From contig NZ_JAUHTQ010000001.1 of assembly GCF_030418165.1 (NCBI RefSeq), positions 1-64,000 of the forward strand: a stretch of 64,000 nt of DNA, read 5' to 3'. A program made the position numbers and the translations under genes. The notes below the pieces were generated by a model, which saw only the letters and a list, made by a program, of their open reading frames with translations, ran no database searches and had not been told where the DNA came from. This stretch comes from Ureibacillus aquaedulcis (GTDB taxonomy: Bacteria; Bacillota; Bacilli; Bacillales_A; Planococcaceae). Below are positions 34,810-42,330 of the stretch, in pieces (the first letter of the stretch is position 1; each line of letters begins with the position of its first letter).

Positions 34810-34910
34810 CAAATAGCTAAATGCAGGGGGTTAGCTACCCGATGCCAGTCGGGGCGATAAGCTTTAGGAAGTAACGAGAAGAACAATCCTAGAATCTCAT
34901 GTGAATTCTT
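34810..34910 (+). ncRNA. Structured segment, possibly an IS200/IS605-type right end / omega RNA remnant
   Basis: CCCGA and TCGGG pair around TGCCAG (about 34837-34853), inside a GCTA...TAAGC pairing; then TAGGA ... TCCTA enclose GTAACGAGAAGAACAA. The string GGAAGTAACGAGAAG is, from memory, like the RNA ends of TnpB-bearing elements. No tnpB gene is nearby, so it would be a relic. I cannot confirm this by sight. Confidence 0.3.
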
Positions 34911-35123
34911 ATTTTCCCACCTTTAATGAAAACTTAATTTTAAAAGTTATTAAGTTTTTATTGAGATAGGGTGTTATTCTCTTGGTTCCTATAAAATAGG
35001 AAATATATTAATAGTTAAATACCTTTTTCATAAAAAAGTTTAAAGAAGGGTTTGTTGTAATAGACATCTTTCTCTAGTAGGATTAAAGTGCTACTAGATT
35101 TACATTAGAAAGAAGGAAACAAC

Positions 35124-35900
35124 ATGGAGTTTTATTATGTGTTACTCCTTTTCATCTTAGGTTTTATTGGATCGTTTTTATCAGGGATGCTTGGCATTGG
35201 CGGTGCCATTGTAAAATATCCGTTGCTGCTAATGATTCCGCCATTATTCGGCTATCATGCGTTAACTGCCCATGAAATATCTGGCATCAGTGCGCTGGAT
35301 GTATTATTTGTCTCGATTGCTGGCGTACTTGGGTATCGTAATGGCGGCTATTTAAATAAATCATTAATTGCGGTCATGGGTAGCGTTGTTTTAATTGGTT
35401 CATTATTAGGTAGCTTTGGATCGGAGTATTTGACCGAGACTCAAGTAAATATTGTTTACGGTTTCTTGGCTTTAATTGCGGCCATTATGATGTTCATACC
35501 AAAAAAGCAGACCGATGAGTCTGATATAGAGCAAGTGACATTTAATAAACCCCTGGCTGGAATTCTTGCATTCTTTGTAGGGATTGGTTCCGGAATCGTA
35601 GGTGCAGGTGGGGGATTCTTGCTTGTCCCCATCATGCTATTAATTCTACGTATACCTACAAGAATGGCCATCGCTTCAAGTTTGGCGATTACTTTCATTT
35701 CCTCTATTGCGGGGTCAATCGGGAAAATATCAACCGGACAAGTAGAGTATCTTCCTGCAGTTATTATCATCGTGGCAGGATTAATCGCAGCTCCAATAGG
35801 GGCAAAATTAAGCACGAAACTAAACACGAAAGTACTGGAGGGTATACTAGCAGCCCTAATACTTGGAGTGGCAGTGAAGATCTGGATTGATATTCTATAA
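35124..35900 (+). CDS. TauE/SafE family sulfite/sulfonate exporter
   Basis: 258 aa with eight predicted membrane helices in two halves. The repeats GMLGIGGAIVKYPLLLMIP (residues ~20-38) and GIVGAGGGFLLVPIMLLI (~157-174) are the paired TauE motifs. Relatives export sulfite or sulfonates. Placement after cstR and probable CstR operators suggests induction by reactive sulfur. Ribosome site AGAAGGA. Terminator at 35907-35943. Confidence 0.88.
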   Translation: MEFYYVLLLFILGFIGSFLSGMLGIGGAIVKYPLLLMIPPLFGYHALTAHEISGISALDVLFVSIAGVLGYRNGGYLNKSLIAVMGSVVLIGSLLGSFGSEYLTETQVNIVYGFLALIAAIMMFIPKKQTDESDIEQVTFNKPLAGILAFFVGIGSGIVGAGGGFLLVPIMLLILRIPTRMAIASSLAITFISSIAGSIGKISTGQVEYLPAVIIIVAGLIAAPIGAKLSTKLNTKVLEGILAALILGVAVKIWIDIL

Positions 35901-35906
35901 GTATAG

Positions 35907-35943
35907 CAGGCACGTATTCGAAAATATGTGTCTGTTTTTTTTT
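35907..35943 (+). terminator. Intrinsic terminator
   Basis: CAGGCACGTATT with AATATGTGTCTG, then nine T. Confidence 0.85.
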
Positions 35944-36035
35944 GCTATAAAACCATGGCCAATGGAAACACCTGATTTACAAGTAGCTTTTATTCACATA
36001 GAATGGGAATTATTAGAAGTGATGGGAGTGGTGAA

Positions 36036-36611
36036 ATGGTTCAACAAAGCGAATTCCCAGTACTAGAAACAGAAAGATTAACTCTAAGAGAAATAAATAA
36101 GTCGGATGCGAGCAGTATTTTTAAATACTTATCAGATCCGGAAGTCATGAAGTACTATGGATTGGAACCTTTCGAGTCGCTACAGGATGCTTTGGATGAA
36201 ATCTCTTGGTACCAAACTATATTTAATGAACAAACAGGTATCAGATGGGGGATCAGTTTAAAAGGCACCGATAAAATCATTGGCAGTTGCGGCTTTCTGA
36301 ACACTGTTTCCAATCATTATCGAACAGATATAGGTTTTGAATTAAGCAAGGACTTTTGGGGACAAGGTATCGGAAGCGAAGCCATCATCGCAATTATCCA
36401 ATATGCATTTGAAAACACGAATATCCAGCGTATTCAAGCACTAGTCGAACCTCTTAATATCGCATCACAAAAGATGGTGGAAAAAGCAGGTTTCCTTCAA
36501 GAAGGGCTGTTAAGAAAATACGAGTATACATGCGCGAAATTTGATGACCTATATATGTATGGGTTATTAAAAGAAGACTATGGTAAAAATCGAAGCAAAA
36601 CATTAATCTAA
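36036..36611 (+). CDS. GNAT N-acetyltransferase, RimJ/RimL type
   Basis: 191 aa. VLETERLTLREINKSDASSIFKYLSDPEVMKYYG opens the protein (residues ~9-42), the acetyl-CoA loop is KDFWGQGIGSEAI, and the closing motif is MVEKAGFLQEGLLRKYE. These define the RimJ/RimL and YdaF/YjcK branch (spectinamide or ribosomal protein acetylation). Start ATG after GGGAGTGG; a longer upstream frame lacks a site. Its stop lies in a terminator stem. Confidence 0.88.
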   Translation: MVQQSEFPVLETERLTLREINKSDASSIFKYLSDPEVMKYYGLEPFESLQDALDEISWYQTIFNEQTGIRWGISLKGTDKIIGSCGFLNTVSNHYRTDIGFELSKDFWGQGIGSEAIIAIIQYAFENTNIQRIQALVEPLNIASQKMVEKAGFLQEGLLRKYEYTCAKFDDLYMYGLLKEDYGKNRSKTLI

Positions 36612-36629
36612 TAGATTAATGTTTTTTTA
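36597..36629 (+). terminator. Terminator overlapping the acetyltransferase stop
   Basis: AAAACATTAATCTA pairs with TAGATTAATGTTTT and is followed by T residues. Confidence 0.85.
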
Positions 36630-36817
36630 ATATAAAGAATTTATATGAGATTCCATTATTTGAGGAACCCTTCAACCAACCATTCCCAAGGCACTATATT
36701 GAAAGATAGGGCCATAGCAACGTTTCAAAATAGCGCTTAAGGGGAATGAAAAAATTGGCATCTAGATTTTTATTATTCTATGTTAAAATAGTTGCTTGAA
36801 AGGAAGTCAAAGTCATC

Positions 36818-37822
36818 ATGAATAGAAGTGCATATTTTGATAACGCAAAAGCAATATTAATCTACTTAGTCGTTTTAGGACATCTAATGTCTGGTTATTT
36901 GAAGGAAAATCAATACATAGATACTCTGTATTTAGTCATTTATTTATTTCATATGCCGGCATTTATTTTAATCTCTGGACATTTTTCCAGAACCATAAAA
37001 AGCAAGGAAGATTTGAAGAAGATAGGAAAAACATTACTGCTGCCATATATTATTTTTCAGCTCTTGTACACTCTATATTATAAAAATGTCTTTGGTGACA
37101 GCGTAGTATTTGAAATCTTCGAGCCCCGCTATGCAATGTGGTTTTTACTAAGTATGGCGATATGGAAGTTCCTTTTATGGGCTTTTAGTGGTCACAAGGT
37201 AATGGTATTAGTATCGATCGCTCTGTCATTGCTTATTGGATACATAAGTGAAGTGAATGAATGGTTATCCTTGGCCAGAACATTCTTCTTCTTCCCATTC
37301 TTTTTACTTGGGTATCACTTGAATCGAGAGAATTTCGTGAAATTGAAAAATAAGTGGAATATGGGTACAGCGTATATTATTGGGATTGTGCTCGTAGTAC
37401 TCGTTTATCAATTTGGAGATGTACGCTGGAAAGAGTGGTTCTTCGGGAGAATTCCGTATGAAGATATAAGTTATGGGATCGTAGAATCTGGTGCATTAAG
37501 CCGATTGGTCGTATATGGGATGATGTTTATAGCGACCTATATCTTCTTATCGCTGGTTCCCAAAAATCAGCAAGGGTATACGGATATTGGCGGTAAAACA
37601 TTGGCTGTCTATTTACTGCACTTATTTATTGTGAGGGCATTTAAAGAAACAACCATTTATGAATGGATTGAAGAAACTGGAAACTATATCGCATTGTTCG
37701 GTATCGCCTTTTTCATTGTCTATATCTTATCGAGCAAATGGGTATGGAAGATTACTTCACCATTCATTACCGGTAACATCATAAATTTATCAAAAAGATT
37801 CGTAGCAAGAATTCTAGTTTAA
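36818..37822 (+). CDS. Membrane acyltransferase, acyltransferase 3 family (YfiQ/YkrP-like)
   Basis: 334 aa with about ten helices. Opening AYFDNAKAILIYLVVLGHLMSGY includes the catalytic-type His of acyltransferase-3, and FHMPAFILISGHFSRT follows. The family O-acetylates surface polysaccharide or small sugars. No sugar-polymer genes adjoin it, so the acceptor is unknown. Terminator at 37828-37865. Confidence 0.88.
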   Translation: MNRSAYFDNAKAILIYLVVLGHLMSGYLKENQYIDTLYLVIYLFHMPAFILISGHFSRTIKSKEDLKKIGKTLLLPYIIFQLLYTLYYKNVFGDSVVFEIFEPRYAMWFLLSMAIWKFLLWAFSGHKVMVLVSIALSLLIGYISEVNEWLSLARTFFFFPFFLLGYHLNRENFVKLKNKWNMGTAYIIGIVLVVLVYQFGDVRWKEWFFGRIPYEDISYGIVESGALSRLVVYGMMFIATYIFLSLVPKNQQGYTDIGGKTLAVYLLHLFIVRAFKETTIYEWIEETGNYIALFGIAFFIVYILSSKWVWKITSPFITGNIINLSKRFVARILV

Positions 37823-37827
37823 ACATA

Positions 37828-37865
37828 AAGTGTTAACCAATAAAAGGTTAACACTTCTTTTTATT
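37828..37865 (+). terminator. Intrinsic terminator
   Basis: AAGTGTTAACC pairs with GGTTAACACTT, T-rich tail. Confidence 0.9.
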
Positions 37866-38086
37866 ATCATAATACTTGACGAAAGGTTTACGGGACTGTG
37901 ACATCAGTGGATGGGAAAATAGTAAGATAGTAGGAACAGTCCAAAATTAGAGGTATTTTGAGTAGTTGAAGAATATACTGACTAATGGTGTGGCTACTTG
38001 GATGATTCCATCTATACACCTGTTCGCAAAAGTCATTGGAAGAGTAATTGCCTACAATAAAAATGGTACTTACAAGGGGGAAAACA

Positions 38087-38584
38087 ATGTTCTCAATTGG
38101 GGATAAAGTCTTTTATGGTGCACATGGCGTATGCGTAGTACAAGATATTCAAGAATTAACATTCTCGGGACAAAAGAAAAACTACTATTTATTGCATTCC
38201 TATCATGATGCATCCATCAGGTTATATCATCCTGTTGAAGCAAAGGATTCAAAAATATCACCGATTACAACGAAAGAGGCAGCACAGACGATTCTGGAAA
38301 CATTCAAAAATCCTCCAGATGTTTGGCATAGCCGTATGAACGAGCGGACGCAACATTACCAAAAAGTAATCGAATCAAAGAATCATATTCAGATTGCCCA
38401 AATGATTAATACCATTTTGAGAAAAAAGCACGAATTGACTAAAGAGGATAAAAAACTGCCCAATCATGATTTGCAAATGCTCGAACAAGTGACAACACTT
38501 TTTGCCGAGGAATTAGCATTGAGTTTTAATCTTACGGCCAAACAAGTCATGGACAAGGTGGAAGAAATTATTCTAGCAAATTAA
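38087..38584 (+). CDS. CarD family transcriptional regulator (YdeB-like)
   Basis: 165 aa. Residues 1-60 form the RNA polymerase-interacting domain: MFSIGDKVFYGAHGVCVVQDI, followed by KKNYYLLHS. The C-terminal helical domain (~75-160) includes TAKQVMDKVEEI. CarD/CdnL proteins stabilise open complexes at promoters; Bacillus YdeB is the small Firmicute version. Start chosen with AAGGGGGG upstream. Convergent terminator follows. Confidence 0.9.
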   Translation: MFSIGDKVFYGAHGVCVVQDIQELTFSGQKKNYYLLHSYHDASIRLYHPVEAKDSKISPITTKEAAQTILETFKNPPDVWHSRMNERTQHYQKVIESKNHIQIAQMINTILRKKHELTKEDKKLPNHDLQMLEQVTTLFAEELALSFNLTAKQVMDKVEEIILAN

Positions 38585-38598
38585 TGTTTCGAATATAG

Positions 38599-38636
38599 AT
38601 GGGCGTTTCTTCAGGACGAAGAAATGCTCATTTTTA
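38599..38636. terminator. Bidirectional terminator
   Basis: GGGCGTTTCTTC pairs with GAAGAAATGCTC between convergent genes. Confidence 0.8.
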
Positions 38637-39317
38637 ATTTTTTTGGTAATGAAATAATCCACTTTCATCAACTAATAATAAAAGCTCCTCATTCACAACA
38701 ATTTTTATTCGACTGACCACAGCAGCTTTTGCAGAAAAATACCAATCACGCTTTGGCGGCCCCAGTAAGATAAACGCAGCACCATTCGATTCTCCCATAA
38801 AATGAAGAGATGCAGCATCTAGCTTGGCGTTATTCCGTATGGGAATGCCGAGGGAAAGTAGTTGCTGACCTATATATAATAAATCATCCGTGGTTATATT
38901 AATTTCACCGATACTTAGTATTGCTTGTGCCGAAAATTGATCTGCTTGGACGATAGGATTTACCGAGTGACGGGCAATCAATTCAACGACATTTCCTTCT
39001 GGATCATAAAAATAGAGGGAATGTGCATCGATGCTTTCAAAATAGACTTCATCCTGACCCTGGTCAGTTAACAATGGGGTGTGAAGCTGAATCCATTCCT
39101 TTGCTTCTTTAAAGGTATTACTTGGAATGTTGAATGCAAAATGATATTGCTTTTGTTCATTGGGAAGGGCCTTCTCAAATGCTAGTATGCTTTCCCCAAT
39201 CTTGATGGCCAAACTCGTGGAAGACCTCTCTAATCTTTGAAAACCCAGCTTCACACAATAAAAATTTTCAAGGCCCTCTAAGTCATGGGCATATAAAGTA
39301 ACTTTACTGATCTTCAT
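38634..39317 (-). CDS. VOC family protein, two-domain glyoxalase/dioxygenase-like
   Basis: 227 aa with two VOC half-modules. The first has ISKVTLYAHDLEGLENFYCVKLGFQRLER and the metal-type Glu region SLYFYDPEGNVVELIARH (residues ~103-120); the second is degenerate. Relatives include YfiE/CatE-like catechol dioxygenases, but the missing ligands in the second half leave the activity open. ATG after GGAGAG. Confidence 0.82.
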   Translation of the reverse strand: MKISKVTLYAHDLEGLENFYCVKLGFQRLERSSTSLAIKIGESILAFEKALPNEQKQYHFAFNIPSNTFKEAKEWIQLHTPLLTDQGQDEVYFESIDAHSLYFYDPEGNVVELIARHSVNPIVQADQFSAQAILSIGEINITTDDLLYIGQQLLSLGIPIRNNAKLDAASLHFMGESNGAAFILLGPPKRDWYFSAKAAVVSRIKIVVNEELLLLVDESGLFHYQKN

Positions 39318-39517
39318 GTGAGCACTCTCCAAAACTATTTTTTAAGAGCATACCGCAATTTTAATTTTTTGTATTTGTACTAAAGTCTGAAATTTAGTAT
39401 CAAAAGATTACTAGCAATATTAATATGGTATTATTTGGTATATATAAACGTGTGTGTTAATTTATAATATGAAACGAAATAAAATGATCTACATGGTATT
39501 GTTTCAAGGGGGGAATA

Positions 39518-39679
39518 ATGGGAGAATTACTTGCTGCAGTTAATTATTTTTTACCTTTGATAATCTTGGCGGTTATGATTAGATGAATTCGTCATATTAA
39601 AATAAATAGCGAAATTCAAGTAGAACAAAATAAGCAGATTATTCATTTGCTCCAGCAAATAGAGAATAAGAAAAAGTAA
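39518..39679 (+). pseudogene. Small membrane protein gene with in-frame TGA (DUF4083-like)
   Basis: CAAGGGGGG site, ATG, then a hydrophobic N-terminus ending in VMIR, a TGA codon at 39584-39586, and the same frame continues IRHIKINSEIQVEQNKQIIHLL to a TAA after 54 codons. The layout (one membrane helix then a charged coiled-coil tail) is that of small Bacillales DUF4083-like proteins, in which Trp would fit at the TGA (TGG to TGA). It is a fresh nonsense mutation, a readthrough site or a sequencing error. Confidence 0.6.
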
Positions 39680-39695
39680 ATGGAGGCTAACCAGG

Positions 39696-40259
39696 ATGAA
39701 TCGGTGTGACTGGGTAACAAAAGAACCATTATATATTGAATACCATGATAAAGAGTGGGGAGTACCTATCTATGATGATCAGAAACTGTTTGAAATGCTC
39801 TGTTTGGAAGGGGCACAGGCAGGTTTGAGTTGGTGGACGATTTTACAAAAAAGAGAAAACTATCGGGAAGCATTTGATCACTTCGATGCTGAAAAAATTG
39901 TTCAATATACAGAAGAAAAGTTGCAAGCCTTAAAGGAGAATCCAGGAATCGTCCGGAATAAGTTGAAAATACAAAGTGTCGTAACAAATGCCCAAGTCTT
40001 TTTGCGAATTCAAAAGGAATTCGGTTCGTTCTCCAATTACATTTGGGGTTTTGTTGACCATCAACCGATCATCAATGAATGGAAGTCCATCAAAGAAGTG
40101 CCGGCAACAACTGAAATCAGTGATGAGATGAGCAAAAAGCTAAAAAAAGAAGGATTCAAATTTGTCGGAAGTACGATATGTTACTCATATATGCAAGCAG
40201 TTGGGATGGTGAACGACCACATCTTGGAATGTTGCTGTCATCCTTCACATTTAAAATAA
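39696..40259 (+). CDS. tag: DNA-3-methyladenine glycosylase I
   Basis: 187 aa. Classical Tag motifs: RCDWVTKEPLYIEYHDKEWGVP at the start, the zinc-binding Cys and C-terminal HILECCCHP region, LFEMLCLEGAQAGLSWWTILQKRENYREAFD (residues ~28-58), and GFKFVGSTICYSYMQAVGMVNDH. It removes 3-methyladenine from alkylated DNA. The zinc site comprises Cys4 plus the His/Cys near residues 175-181. Terminator at 40383-40432. Confidence 0.95.
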   Translation: MNRCDWVTKEPLYIEYHDKEWGVPIYDDQKLFEMLCLEGAQAGLSWWTILQKRENYREAFDHFDAEKIVQYTEEKLQALKENPGIVRNKLKIQSVVTNAQVFLRIQKEFGSFSNYIWGFVDHQPIINEWKSIKEVPATTEISDEMSKKLKKEGFKFVGSTICYSYMQAVGMVNDHILECCCHPSHLK

Positions 40260-40382
40260 TCCTAGTGGGGGCAAGGGGAGTGAGGAAAATCCTTGAGATT
40301 AGAACTTATTCTTTAATGCTTGAATGGTTAACAAAAATAATTCAATCAAGAAAAGATTGATGGAGAGCATTGAATTGTATAG

Positions 40383-40432
40383 GAGAGTACATTACAGGAC
40401 CTAAGTGTAGGCCTGTAGTGTACTCTTTTTTG
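40383..40432. terminator. Bidirectional terminator
   Basis: GAGAGTACATTACAGG pairs with CCTGTAGTGTACTCT, followed by T6. Confidence 0.88.
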
Positions 40433-40450
40433 TACTATGTACTAATTAAT

Positions 40451-40996
40451 TTAGATTGAGTAAATTCCAGCAAAATCCAATAATATAAAAAATATTAAAA
40501 TAGTACAACCAGTAATAGCGATGGTATCTCCAATACCGCCCCCCTTAAAGGCCGCTATGCGAAAACTCTTCTTGGTAAGGGGATATAGAAGGGGAATTCC
40601 TCTTTTGGTCATCATGTCTAAAAGTAGATGACTCCACATCCCGGAACTCAACCCAATAACAAAGGAATTTGATAGGTCCTGTACAGGTCCTGTTAACCCA
40701 TTTGAAAATGAGAAAAGTAACGCCGAAAAAGCAAAGATGACGAGCGGAGTATGGACAACACTTCGATGTCCTAGTGTTTTACTAATGATAAAAGAAGCAA
40801 TTTTCAGCTTTCTGCCGATATAGCTATTGCGATGATCAATGTCGGGAAGAAGTGAGCCCAATAAAGCGCCACAAATTACTGCCCCAATACTCACCATTCC
40901 ATCTACAAGTCCGTTATGTGAAACAATTGGAATTATGTATTTTGATGCCGCGATCCCAGCTGTTAAACCACCCATTAAATGTGCGGGCTTATTCAT
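40451..40996 (-). CDS. YdjM-like membrane-bound metal-dependent hydrolase (DUF457)
   Basis: 181 aa with four or five membrane segments. Metal-binding motifs: HLMGGLTAG (His near the start), GSLLPDIDHRNS and TLGHRSVVHTPL, then a late GMWSHLLLDMMTKRGIPLLYP with the H-x4-D pair. These define YdjM/YfhO-like proteins, annotated as inner-membrane metal-dependent hydrolases; the substrate is unknown. Confidence 0.88.
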   Translation of the reverse strand: MNKPAHLMGGLTAGIAASKYIIPIVSHNGLVDGMVSIGAVICGALLGSLLPDIDHRNSYIGRKLKIASFIISKTLGHRSVVHTPLVIFAFSALLFSFSNGLTGPVQDLSNSFVIGLSSGMWSHLLLDMMTKRGIPLLYPLTKKSFRIAAFKGGGIGDTIAITGCTILIFFILLDFAGIYSI

Positions 40997-41207
40997 GATG
41001 TTGCCTCCTTCTCAAAACCTCAAAAAATTGATAAAGGTTTGTACTTATTGTAGTTGAAAAAGTTCTTTTTGAAATAATTTTTATCATATTTCTAAAATTT
41101 AAAATTCAGTGAATCGAAGGAGAAAAAAAAAGGAACCTTTGCAGCAAGAATCAGTCATATATTTCGATAATAAAATATCGAGAAACGATAAAAAGGAGGC
41201 GATCTAT

Positions 41208-42071
41208 ATGACAGCTATAAAACAGCTTGTACTTTTTGGTTGGGTGCAGGCCCTATCTTGTTTGTTTCCCGTCGTTATTTTTGCTTCCTTGGCAATCACC
41301 CAGATAGTGCCGCTGCCATTCTTGCCTAGGTATGATTGGCTGCTGATTATCTGTCTACTAATGCAATGGTTGATGGTGCGGTCGGGGCTTGAAACACGCG
41401 ATGAACTAAAGGTAATTACTTTATTCCACCTTATTGGACTTGCGCTTGAACTTTTTAAAGTTCATATGGGCTCTTGGTCTTATCCGGAGGAAGGATACTC
41501 TAAAGTTTTCGGAGTTCCACTGTATAGCGGATTTATGTATGCAAGCGTCGCAAGCTATCTTTGCCAGGCATGGAGAAGGATGGAGGTTGACTTGATTAAG
41601 TGGCCGCCGTTTTATTTAGTTGTCACACTAGCTGCTGCAATTTATTTGAACTTCTTTACTCATCATTTTTGGATTGATATCCGCTGGTGGTTATCGATGC
41701 TTGTGATAATTGTATTTTGGCAATCGTGGGTTATTTATGAAGTGAACGGAATCCGTTATCGAATGCCTATCGCATTGTCTTTTGTACTGATTGGATTTTT
41801 TATATGGATTGCCGAAAATATCGCTACTTTCTTCGGAGCGTGGCAATATCCAGACCAAGCCGAAGCATGGAGTCTCGTTCATCTTGGGAAAGTAAGTTCC
41901 TGGCTTTTATTAGTGATTGTAAGTTTCCTTATCGTTGCGACATTGAAACGGGCTAAGAGGGAAATTCCATATGAAGAAACAGTCGGTGACAAGAGGGTTC
42001 TCGAGGACTGTCAAACTGAAGGAATAGCTTCTAAAGTCCGCGACAAGGAATCACGAGGACAATTAAATTGA
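41208..42071 (+). CDS. DUF817 family membrane protein (YoaT-like) with repeat-derived tail
   Basis: 287 aa with about eight helices. WSYPEEGYSKVFGVPLYSGFMYASVASY and FGAWQYPDQAEAWSLVHLGKVSSWLLLVIVSF are the marks of DUF817/YoaT. Function unknown. Start ATG has AAAGGAGG upstream. The last 29 residues (after KREIPYEE) are translated from the first unit of repeat array 3, so the natural C-terminus has been extended or replaced by repeat DNA. Confidence 0.85.
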   Translation: MTAIKQLVLFGWVQALSCLFPVVIFASLAITQIVPLPFLPRYDWLLIICLLMQWLMVRSGLETRDELKVITLFHLIGLALELFKVHMGSWSYPEEGYSKVFGVPLYSGFMYASVASYLCQAWRRMEVDLIKWPPFYLVVTLAAAIYLNFFTHHFWIDIRWWLSMLVIIVFWQSWVIYEVNGIRYRMPIALSFVLIGFFIWIAENIATFFGAWQYPDQAEAWSLVHLGKVSSWLLLVIVSFLIVATLKRAKREIPYEETVGDKRVLEDCQTEGIASKVRDKESRGQLN

Positions 42072-42205
42072 AGTAACTTCTTCTAAAGTCTGCGAAAGGA
42101 GATGTCGAGAACTATTAAACTGAGGTGATTGCTTTTAAATTCCACGACAGGGAGGAATTTTAAACTGAAGCAATTACTTTTATAGTCCATGACAGAGCTG
42201 CAACA
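41982..42205. repeat. Tandem repeat array 3, 52-bp units, about five copies
   Basis: Units start at 41982, 42036, 42088, 42140 and 42185 (54, 52, 52 and 45 bases). The consensus begins GTCCGCGACAAGGA, then CGAGGAC, ATTAAACTGAAG, and TTCTAAA. GTCC/GGAC and GAAG/CTTC pairs give two short hairpins per unit. The first unit lies inside the 3' end of the DUF817 gene. Diverged relative to arrays 1 and 2 but with the same period and a similar GTCC...GGAC dyad. Confidence 0.8.
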
Positions 42206-42284
42206 CTAAATGAAAGACATTCCGAATTGTCCTTCCTTCTTTTTTGATTAAAGAAGGCTACTTGCTAGCGGCTAGATAATTCTA

Positions 42285-42324
42285 ATAAAAAACCCCTCGA
42301 TGGTTATGGTTACCACCAAGGGGA
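42285..42324 (-). terminator. Terminator of the S9 peptidase gene
   Basis: CCCCTTGGTGG pairs with CCATCGAGGGG, followed by T6 on the minus strand. Confidence 0.85.
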
Positions 42325-42330
42325 TGTCTA

